Shown here in pieces: positions 34,256 to 41,184 of a stretch of 64,000 bases of DNA. The first letter of the stretch is position 1; every line of letters begins with the position of its first letter. Where the stretch lies: positions 389,397 to 453,396 of the forward strand of contig NZ_JALMEW010000001.1 in the NCBI RefSeq assembly GCF_023094245.1. The letters run 5' to 3'. The notes below the pieces were generated by a model. The model did not search any database and was not told the DNA's origin. It saw only the letters and a list, made by a program, of their open reading frames with translations. Source of the stretch: Halomonas getboli (lineage in GTDB: Bacteria > Pseudomonadota > Gammaproteobacteria > Pseudomonadales > Halomonadaceae). The position numbers and the translations under genes are program-made.

Positions 34256-34308
34256 AACCATCCAGCGGACGCGCCAAAGGCGTGCGCCGCTGATGGTTGG
34301 CGTTAAGT
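34256..34308 (+). other. attC site 4 (short, degenerate left core)
   Basis: The right core GTTAAGT is canonical. The stem is strong (AACCATCcAGCGG with CCGCTGATGGTT, continuing as CGCGCC/GGCGTG around an AAA loop). The left core expected just before the stem is poor (GTATAAA near 34248). Confidence 0.7.
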
Positions 34309-34323
34309 TCACAAGGAGTTAAA

Positions 34324-35410
34324 GTGAAAGTTTCCGATTTTGTATTTAGGTTCAATTCCGGCAGCTGGTCAGGAAGGGATGCCATTTGTCGTGTAAGAAA
34401 TTTTGTTGGAAAAAATAATGATCTTATAGTCGTTTTGACTGATCTAGGTGATAAAAACCCAAGCTCCTCTGTTACAAACTCAGTGGAAACAATTCGAGAA
34501 TGCTTGATTGAAAAAGGATTCATTCAAAAAGAAACACTGGTCGTAGAGCACTATGATAAAGAATTTATAGATGGAGGTAGCTTTGATTTGGTCGCTTTCG
34601 ATAAATCAAACAACCCAAGCTGGAAATCAATTAATCTTGAGGATGCTTGCGATTTGCTTCTTGTTGAAACGTCAGAATTTTCAACTCCATCCCTAGAAAT
34701 ACCTCGAATTTATGATGAAATAGAAAAAATTCGCCACGAGATAGATCCTTACTTGGATGAGCCTTACTCTGAATCCTATGACGTTATAAATCGTAGGGAA
34801 GACATAATCAATCAACGCCTTCCTTTGGGTACCCTGCAGGCCGCGATAGACACGGGTGCTATCGAAACCGAACTCCAGAAATTGATCAAATCTGACTTAT
34901 CCATTATCGGTGATTTCTATTCGCATCCTAGTGAGGAATATATTTGTTTTTCTGAGTTTCCTCTAGATGGCGGATTTGTTGATTTTGTCATGTTCTCTGG
35001 AAGGTCGAGAATGGATGTAAGTTTGATAGAAGTAAAAGGGGGGTGATTACAATCTTATTAATGGTAATCACTATGAAGATTTCTCGGCCAAAACAAACCA
35101 AGCAGTTCAGCAGATCAGAAAGCGGCTGGGATATATCACTAGAAACTATGAAGAGTTTCGTCAATTTGTTCATCAAACAAGAGAGTTTGTTGAATCAGGC
35201 GGTGAAAGGTTTAATTCATTTGTTGGCCCTAAAGGAAAGCTCGGCGTTGACCCAAATAAAGACATCAATCTTCACACCGTTGTTATCGGGGGGCGAAGCA
35301 AGGATGATCTTAATGAAAGTAAACTTAGGCATGAGTATGAAAGGGGTAACTCTCCATCTATAAGAGTTGAGTCTTGGGATAGCTGGATAAAGAAGTCTCG
35401 GAGAAAATGA
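34324..35410 (+). pseudogene. sduA: cassette 5: Shedu (SduA, DUF4263) nuclease gene, frameshifted
   Basis: The first frame (GTG start behind AAGGAG) runs 240 codons to IEVKGG then stops at 35044-35046. The homologous sequence continues one base out of frame: DYNLINGNHYEDFSAKTNQA, NYEEFRQFVHQTREFV, INLHTVVIGGRSKDDL and SWDSWIKKSRRK, the C-terminal nuclease part of Shedu proteins. The break lies in six Gs (35038-35043); five Gs would restore a 361-residue protein reading IEVKGGDYNL. Shedu is a single-gene anti-phage system in which the DUF4263 PD-(D/E)XK domain cuts DNA. Identification is by motif and layout. Confidence 0.8.
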
Positions 35411-35422
35411 ACTTAACAAATC
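35411..35422 (+). other. attC site 5, left part, split by the insertion sequence
   Basis: ACTTAAC, a perfect RYYYAAC core, begins right after the Shedu stop; the element is interrupted after AAATC by the IS481-family element. The right part resumes at 36648. Confidence 0.8.
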
Positions 35423-36647
35423 TGTACAGTGATGGTGTTCGCCTGACACATGCCCCAGTGGGCTCCCTATAGTTAAGCAGTGTTTTCTGCCGTTTTCCTG
35501 GGCTCCTTCTTCGTCCCCTTGGGGAGTCCTTTCTTGAAGACGGCATAGGGTGTCGCCCCCTTCATGTTGCGGCCCTGATGCGGCCGTTTCGTGTTGTAGA
35601 TGACCAGATAATCGTCCAGGTCCTGCTGCATCTCTTCCACAGCCTCGTACCACTTGGTACGCCCCTGGATGCGGAAGTGCTCGTCCAGCAGAGTGCGGTG
35701 CAGCCGCTCGACGAAGCCGTTGCTCTGCGGTCGCCGAACCTTGGTGGTGCGGTGCTCGATCTCTTCGAGCTGAAGGAACAGCTCATACGGATGCTGATCC
35801 TTCCGGCCGCAGAACTCTCGGCCGTTGTCGCTGAGCACCGTTCTGACTTTGGCGTTGTGGGCCTCGAAGAAAGGCAGCACGTCGTTGTTGAGCACATGTA
35901 CTGCCGTGATGGGCAGTTTACTGGTGTAGAGGCGACCCCAGGCGTAGCGGCTGAAGCAGTCGATGACGGACTGCAGATAGACCTTGCCGACCCCCTTGAG
36001 CCTTCCGACAAAGAAGGTATCGACGGCGACCAGTTCGCCGGTGTGGTGGACTTCGATATGCCGTTCACGGAACTCAGGGCTGAAGCGTTCTAAGTGGCGA
36101 ACCTGATCTTCAGTCAACTCGATCTTCTGCTCGCGTGTGGCCTTCTCGAGCCGCAGGAGGCGCTCATGACGGGTCAGCAAATCATGGCGTCCCCAGACGC
36201 CTCTGACGCCCGTAGAGCTGACCTGAATGCCACGTAGCGCCAGTTCTTGCGCGACGCGAACCGGACCGTGGGTGGTGAAGGCCAGGCTGTGCTCGAGAAT
36301 GGCCGTTTCGATCTCTTCGCTGACACGGTTGGGGTGTGGTCCCCGGGGCCCGGGAAGCTTGTCGATGAGCCCCTCGGAGCCGAAGGTTTGATAGTTGCGA
36401 CGGATCTCATAGAACTGCTGCCGGGAGTAGCCCATGACCTTGCAGGCCTTGCTGATGTTCTGCAGATCCTTGGCCAGTTCTAGGAGACTGAGCTTGCGTC
36501 GTGCTACCTTTTCTTCGGTGGTCATAGTCGTTTCCTCATGGTGTTACAGCCGAGCGTCAGACACTCGTTCTATAACCCACGGGGGGCACTATGGCCACTT
36601 TGCTTTTCAGCGGCCGACTGTCAGGTAAATACCGTCACACCTCAACA
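35423..36647. mobile_element. IS481-family insertion sequence, 1225 bp, target duplication AATC
   Basis: The ends begin TGT and finish ACA, with imperfect terminal repeats sharing the CCTGACA block (35443-35449 and its complement near 36619-36625) and flanked by AATC on both sides (35419-35422 and 36648-36651). The length and the transposase fit IS481. Removing it together with one AATC copy restores a continuous attC. Confidence 0.82.
35473..36525 (-). CDS. IS481-family transposase
   Basis: A 350-residue DDE transposase, apparently intact. N-terminal helix-turn-helix domain (ISKACKVMGYSRQQFYEIRR), then the rve integrase core: first D in ELVAVDTFFVGRLKG, second in VRTVLSDNGREFCG, E in QSNGFVERLHRTLLDEHF. 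The C terminus YNTKRPHQGRNMKGATPYAV is standard for IS481. Its higher GC content than the surrounding cassettes shows a separate origin. It is read opposite to the cassettes. Confidence 0.92.
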   Translation of the reverse strand: MTTEEKVARRKLSLLELAKDLQNISKACKVMGYSRQQFYEIRRNYQTFGSEGLIDKLPGPRGPHPNRVSEEIETAILEHSLAFTTHGPVRVAQELALRGIQVSSTGVRGVWGRHDLLTRHERLLRLEKATREQKIELTEDQVRHLERFSPEFRERHIEVHHTGELVAVDTFFVGRLKGVGKVYLQSVIDCFSRYAWGRLYTSKLPITAVHVLNNDVLPFFEAHNAKVRTVLSDNGREFCGRKDQHPYELFLQLEEIEHRTTKVRRPQSNGFVERLHRTLLDEHFRIQGRTKWYEAVEEMQQDLDDYLVIYNTKRPHQGRNMKGATPYAVFKKGLPKGTKKEPRKTAENTA

Positions 36648-36891
36648 AATCAATCAACTTCGCGCCTTCGGCGCCGGACGCAGCAAAGCTGCGCCGGTTA
36701 TTGAGGCGTTACAAATTTCTTCATTGCCATGACACCTCGCCCCGCCAAGCCATAGGGGGCTCAGCAGCCATCTCGTGGCCCCCGCCCGCGGCGATTTTTT
36801 GACCACCCGCCCAAGACGAAGCCCCCCAAAAGCTGGATAATGGCCGGCTACGCGCTACGGCCGCCCCACACACGAATCCGGTGCTTTGTCA
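36526..36891. other. 366-bp gene-free stretch: IS end, attC remnant, island border
   Basis: Holds the right end of the insertion sequence to 36647, the rest of attC 5 to 36714, and then 177 bp of GC-rich DNA before the OsmC-YcaO gene. A T6 run occurs at ~36795-36800 without a clear stem. No reading frame is supported. Confidence 0.6.
36648..36714 (+). other. attC site 5, right part
   Basis: Contains two GC hairpins (CGCGCC/GGCGC and CGCAGC/GCTGCG) and ends TTGAGGCGTTACAA, where GTTACAA is the right core. Joined to the left part it gives a ~79-bp attC of the common gammaproteobacterial kind. It marks the right end of the cassette array. Confidence 0.75.
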
Positions 36892-39090
36892 ATGGAAATC
36901 AAGGTCAACTATCTCGACAACCTCCGGCTGGAGGCCAAGTTCGACGACTTCACGGTCATCTCCGACCAGCCGATCCGCTACAAGGGCGACGGCTCGGCCC
37001 CCGGTCCCTTCGACTACTTCCTGGCGTCGTCGGCCATGTGCGCGGCCTATTTCGTCAAGGTCTACTGCAACGCGCGGGACATTCCCACCGAGAATATCCG
37101 CCTGTCGCAGAACAACATTGTCGACCCGGAGAACCGCTACAAGCAGATCTTCAAGATCCAGGTCGAGCTGCCGGAGGACCTCTCCGAGAAGGACCGCCAG
37201 GGCATCCTGCGCTCCATCGAGCGCTGCACGGTCAAGAAGGTGGTGCAGACTGGCCCCGAGTTCCAGATCGAGACGGTCGAGAACCTGGACGAGGACGCCC
37301 AGGCCCTGCTGATGGCCAAGCCGGAGGAGGGCGAGAGCACCTGGATCGAGGGCAAGGACCTGCCGCTGGAGCAGACCATCGCCAACATGACGGCGATCTT
37401 CGAGCGCCTCGGCATGAAGGTCGAGATCGCCTCCTGGCGCAACATTGTGCCCCACGTGTGGTCGCTGCACATCCGCGATGCCCACTCCAACATGTGCTTC
37501 ACCAACGGCAAGGGCTCCACCAAGGAGAGCGCGCTGGCCTCGGCGCTGGGCGAGTTCATCGAGCGCCTGAGCTGCAACTTCTTCTACAACGACCAGTTCT
37601 TCGGCCAGGACCTCGCCAACCACGACTTCGTCCACTATCCGGACGAGAAGTGGTTCCAGCCGGGGCCGAACGACTCGCTGCCGGATGGCATCCTCGACGA
37701 CCACTGCCGGGCGATCTACGACCCGGAGGGCGAGCTGGCCGGCTCCAACCTGATCGACACCAACTCCGGCAACGCCGAGCGCGGCATCGTCTCGCTGCCC
37801 TACGTGCGCCAGTCCGACGGCGAGACGGTCTACTTCCCGTCGAACCTGGTCGAGAACCTGTTCCTCAGCAACGGCATGAGCGCCGGCAACACCCTGCCGG
37901 AGGCCCAGGTGCAGTGCTTGTCCGAGATCTTCGAGCGGGCGGTGAAGCGCCAGATCATCGAGGAGGAGATCACGCTGCCCGACGTGCCGCTGGCGGTGAT
38001 GCAGAAGTACCCGCACATTCTCGAGGGCGTCGAGGCGCTGGAGGCCCAGGGCTTCCCGGTGCTGGTCAAGGATGCGTCGCTGGGCGGCCAGTTCCCGGTG
38101 ATGTGCGTGACCCTGATGAACCCGAAGACCGGCGGCGTGTTCGCCTCCTTCGGCGCGCATCCGAGCTTCGAGGTGGCGCTGGAGCGCAGCCTGACCGAGC
38201 TGATGCAGGGCCGCAGCTTCGAGGGCCTGAACGACTTCATGCCGCCCACTTTCAACTCGCTGGCGGTCTCCGAGCCCAACAACTTCGTCGAGCACTTCAT
38301 CGACTCCTCCGGCGTGGTGTCCTGGCGCTTCTTCAGCTCGAAGGCCGACGTCGAGTTCGTCGAGTGGGACTTCTCCGGCAGCAACGAAGAGGAAGTCGCG
38401 ACCCTGTTCGGCATCCTCGACGAGCTCGAGCTGGAGGCCTACCAGGCCGTGCACGAGGACCTGGGCGCGCCGGTGTGCCGCATCCTGGTGCCGGGCTACT
38501 CCGAGGTCTATCCGGTGGAGGATCTGGTGTGGGACAACACCAACAAGGCGCTATTGTTCCGCGAGGACATCCTGCACCTGCATGATCTGGACGACGAGCA
38601 GCTGAGCGAGCTGCTGGAGCGTCTGGAAGAGACCCAGATCGATGACCACGAGACCATCATCACCCTGATTGGCATCGAGTTCGACGAGAACACCGTCTGG
38701 GGCCAGCTGACCATCCTCGAGCTCAAGCTGATGATCAACCTGGCGCTGGGCCAGTTCGAGGACGCGCTGGATCGGGTGCAGATGTTCCTGCAGTTCAACG
38801 ACAACACCGTCGAACGCGGGCTGTTCTACCAGGCCGTGAACGCGGTGCTGGAGATCGCGCTCGACGACGAGCTGGAGCTCGAGGACTTCCTCTACAACTT
38901 CCGCCGCATGTTCGGCGAGGAGACCATGGAGACCGTGGTCGGCGCCGTGAACGGCACGGTCCGCTTCCCGGGCCTGGAACCGGTCGGTATGCAGCTCGAA
39001 GGCCTGGAGCGTCACCAGCGCCTGATCGAGAGCTACAAGAAGCTGCACGCGCATCGTGCCGCGCTGGCCGCCGAGAAGGCCCAGGCCTGA
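36892..39090 (+). CDS. ycaO: OsmC-YcaO fusion protein (ribosomal S12 methylthiolation factor type)
   Basis: A 732-residue protein. Residues ~1-140 form an OsmC-like domain (YKGDGSAPGPFDYFLASSAM, LSEKDRQGILRSIERCTV). Residues ~175-560 form the YcaO ATP-binding domain (TNGKGSTKESALASALGEFI, where the S/E/E residues bind ATP-Mg), and the C-terminal ~150 residues are helical, TPR-like. This architecture matches E. coli YcaO, reported as an accessory factor for RimO-dependent methylthiolation of ribosomal protein S12; here the OsmC domain is fused. It is not near a RiPP precursor, so toxin biosynthesis is unlikely. Weak ribosome site; ATG at 36892 gives MEIKVNY. Confidence 0.92.
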   Translation: MEIKVNYLDNLRLEAKFDDFTVISDQPIRYKGDGSAPGPFDYFLASSAMCAAYFVKVYCNARDIPTENIRLSQNNIVDPENRYKQIFKIQVELPEDLSEKDRQGILRSIERCTVKKVVQTGPEFQIETVENLDEDAQALLMAKPEEGESTWIEGKDLPLEQTIANMTAIFERLGMKVEIASWRNIVPHVWSLHIRDAHSNMCFTNGKGSTKESALASALGEFIERLSCNFFYNDQFFGQDLANHDFVHYPDEKWFQPGPNDSLPDGILDDHCRAIYDPEGELAGSNLIDTNSGNAERGIVSLPYVRQSDGETVYFPSNLVENLFLSNGMSAGNTLPEAQVQCLSEIFERAVKRQIIEEEITLPDVPLAVMQKYPHILEGVEALEAQGFPVLVKDASLGGQFPVMCVTLMNPKTGGVFASFGAHPSFEVALERSLTELMQGRSFEGLNDFMPPTFNSLAVSEPNNFVEHFIDSSGVVSWRFFSSKADVEFVEWDFSGSNEEEVATLFGILDELELEAYQAVHEDLGAPVCRILVPGYSEVYPVEDLVWDNTNKALLFREDILHLHDLDDEQLSELLERLEETQIDDHETIITLIGIEFDENTVWGQLTILELKLMINLALGQFEDALDRVQMFLQFNDNTVERGLFYQAVNAVLEIALDDELELEDFLYNFRRMFGEETMETVVGAVNGTVRFPGLEPVGMQLEGLERHQRLIESYKKLHAHRAALAAEKAQA

Positions 39091-39143
39091 GCCGTCGGCC
39101 GCGCTAGCGCGCCGTAGCGTGTGGTAAGCCGCGTGACAAGGCA

Positions 39144-39176
39144 AAGCCCCGAGCCGGGAGACCGGCTCGGGGCTTT
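39144..39176 (+). terminator. rho-independent terminator after ycaO
   Basis: A perfect 14-bp stem around a GAGA loop (arms AAGCCCCGAGCCGG and CCGGCTCGGGGCTT) followed by TT. Confidence 0.88.
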
Positions 39177-39297
39177 TGCGTTGTGGCCCGCTTGTTGAAA
39201 GGCCTCACCCGATCGGGAGACCCTGACCCTCGGTTGACCGGCGATTACCGCAGCGTCCGATCGCCCCCCATTCACTGCACGCACCAGGGAGAACGCC

Positions 39298-40167
39298 ATG
39301 AACGTTACCTTCATCGGCCTCGGCATCATGGGCAGTCGCATGGCCCGCAATCTGCTCGCCCACGACGGCATCGCCCTCACGGTCTTCAACCGGTCGCCGG
39401 AGGCCATGGAGCCGCTCGCGGAGGCCGGCGCCCGAACCGCCGAGTCGGCCCGGGAGGCGGTGGCCGGCGCCGAGGTGGTGTTCACCATGCTCAGCGCGCC
39501 GGACGCGGTCGACGGCGTCGCCTTCGGCGACGACGGCTTCGTCGAGGCCATGGACGACGGGGCGCTGTGGGTCAACTGCTCCACGGTGAATCCGTCCTAC
39601 ACGCGCACCTGCAACGAGCGGGCGCGCGCCGGGGGAATACGCTTCCTGGATGCGCCCGTGGCCGGCACCAAGATGCCGGCCGAAACCGGGGAGTTGACCT
39701 TCCTGCTCGGCGGCGAGTCCGACGATGTCGACCAGGTGCGGCCATTGCTCGACCACATGGGGCAGAAGATCCTCCACGTGGGGCCCGCCGGCCAGGGCAG
39801 CGCCTTCAAGATGCTGGTCAACGCCATGCTGGCCCAGAGCATGCTGGTGTATGCCGAAACGTCGCTGCTGGGCGAGAAGCTCGGCTTCAGCCGGGATTTC
39901 CTCATGGAGACCCTGCCGAACCTGCCGGTGACGGCGCCCTTCCTCAAGGGCAAGGCGGAGCTGATCAAGGAAGGCGACTACGACACCCAGTTTCCGCTGG
40001 AGCTGATGCTCAAGGACCTGCACCTGCTGGATGTGACCGCCTACGAACAGCAGCAGCCGCTGTTCCTGGCCGGCCTGGCCAAGTCTCTCTACGGGCAGGC
40101 CAGCAGTGCCGGGCACGGGCGCGAGGATTTCGCGGCCGTGTTCGACTACCTCGACAAGCCGGAGTAG
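39298..40167 (+). CDS. beta-hydroxyacid dehydrogenase (3-hydroxyisobutyrate dehydrogenase-like)
   Basis: A 289-residue NAD(P)-dependent enzyme. Rossmann start MNVTFIGLGIMGSRMARNLL (GxGxMG), substrate-binding signature FLDAPVAGTKMPAETGEL, and the catalytic lysine in GQGSAFKMLVNAML. The family includes 3-hydroxyisobutyrate, tartronate semialdehyde and succinic-semialdehyde (GLYR-like) reductases; the exact substrate is not determined. NRSPEA after strand 2 favours NADP. GGGAGA precedes the ATG. It sits near, but convergent to, the leucine degradation genes. Confidence 0.88.
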   Translation: MNVTFIGLGIMGSRMARNLLAHDGIALTVFNRSPEAMEPLAEAGARTAESAREAVAGAEVVFTMLSAPDAVDGVAFGDDGFVEAMDDGALWVNCSTVNPSYTRTCNERARAGGIRFLDAPVAGTKMPAETGELTFLLGGESDDVDQVRPLLDHMGQKILHVGPAGQGSAFKMLVNAMLAQSMLVYAETSLLGEKLGFSRDFLMETLPNLPVTAPFLKGKAELIKEGDYDTQFPLELMLKDLHLLDVTAYEQQQPLFLAGLAKSLYGQASSAGHGREDFAAVFDYLDKPE

Positions 40168-40228
40168 CCCCCGGCGCACCTGGGCCATGGCCGTCGCGGT
40201 GAGCGGCCGCGCGTCCTGCCTGAAAAGC

Positions 40229-40264
40229 AAGGCCCCGAGCCGAGAGACCGGTTCGGGGCTTTGG
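40229..40264. terminator. terminator between the dehydrogenase and liuE genes
   Basis: Stem GCCCCGAGCCG/CGGTTCGGGGC with CTTT following on the plus strand; nearly the same sequence as the terminator after ycaO. It lies between convergent genes and may act in both directions. Confidence 0.8.
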
Positions 40265-40281
40265 CGTTGTGGCGCGGGCTC

Positions 40282-41181
40282 TTACTGCGAGGCCAGCGCC
40301 ACGCCGGCCTTGGAGCGATTGGGCCGGCCGATGGCGCGGGTGATCCAGCTGCCGGCGGCGGCGAGCTTCTCCAGGTCGATGCCGTGCGCGATGCCGAGGC
40401 CGTTGAGCAGGTAGACCACGTCCTCGCTGGCGACGTTGCCTGACGCTCCCTTGGCATACGGGCAGCCGCCGAGCCCGGCCACCGAGCTGTCGATCACCGC
40501 GATGCCTTCCTCGAGCACGGCGTAGAGATTGGCCAGCGCCTGGCCGTAGGTGTCGTGGAAGTGGGCGGCGAGCTTGTCCATCGGCACGTCCCTGGCCACC
40601 GCTTCCAGCATGCGCTTGGCCTTGAGCGGGGTGCCGGTGCCGATGGTGTCGCCCAGCGATACCTCGTAGCAGCCCATGTCGAACAGGGCCTTCGATATCT
40701 CGGCCACCTTGGCGGGGGCGATCTCGCCCTCGTAGGGGCAGCCGAGCACGCAGGAGACATAGCCGCGCACGCGAACGTTGGCTTCCCGCGCGCGTTCGAG
40801 CACCGGGGCGAAGCGCTCGAGCGATTCCGCCACCGAGCAGTTGATGTTCTTCCGCGAGAAGGCCTCGGAGGCGGCGCCGAACACCGCGACTTCGTCGACG
40901 CCGCATTCCAGTGCGGCCTCCAGGCCCTTGAGGTTGGGCGTGAGGGCGGAGTAGGTCACGCCCTCGTGGCGGCGCAGTCCGTGCATCACCTCGCGGTGGT
41001 CGGCCATCTGCGGCACCCATTTCGGGGAGACGAAGCTCGCCGCCTCGATGTGAGTGAGGCCCGCCGCGCCCAGACGGTCGATCAGGGCCAGCTTGGTGGC
41101 GGTGTCGATCGCCTCGGGCTCGTTCTGCAGCCCGTCGCGGGGGCCGACCTCGACCAGGCGAACGTGAGTGGGGAATGGCAT
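40282..41181 (-). CDS. liuE: hydroxymethylglutaryl-CoA lyase
   Basis: A 299-residue TIM-barrel enzyme that splits HMG-CoA into acetyl-CoA and acetoacetate, the last step of leucine breakdown. Motifs: [13 protein letters not shown] near the N terminus (metal/catalytic Arg-Asp), [12 protein letters not shown] (metal histidine region) and the signature [17 protein letters not shown] with the catalytic cysteine. Start behind GGAG, three bases after the end of the preceding carboxylase subunit gene. Last gene of the liu operon. Confidence 0.95.
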   Translation of the reverse strand: MPFPTHVRLVEVGPRDGLQNEPEAIDTATKLALIDRLGAAGLTHIEAASFVSPKWVPQMADHREVMHGLRRHEGVTYSALTPNLKGLEAALECGVDEVAVFGAASEAFSRKNINCSVAESLERFAPVLERAREANVRVRGYVSCVLGCPYEGEIAPAKVAEISKALFDMGCYEVSLGDTIGTGTPLKAKRMLEAVARDVPMDKLAAHFHDTYGQALANLYAVLEEGIAVIDSSVAGLGGCPYAKGASGNVASEDVVYLLNGLGIAHGIDLEKLAAAGSWITRAIGRPNRSKAGVALASQ

Positions 41182-41184
41182 GGG

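Larger units (their letters stand above)
30289..36714. mobile_element. integron with truncated integrase, attI region and five gene cassettes
   Basis: The layout is diagnostic: an intI start read leftward, a gap with a LexA-like box and attI candidate, then five rightward cassettes each ending in an attC-type site with RYYYAAC/GTTRRRY core boxes. Cassette limits by the G^TT rule are about 30631-31264, 31265-31737, 31738-32858, 32859-34302 and 34303-36708. The whole block is AT-rich relative to the chromosome. The integrase is destroyed, two cassettes are broken and one attC is split by an insertion sequence, so the array is fixed and decaying. Confidence 0.88.

Noticed and set aside
34297-34323. 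An upstream in-frame start for the Shedu gene
   Set aside because: It falls within the stem and core of attC 4; GTG at 34324 has a proper ribosome site.
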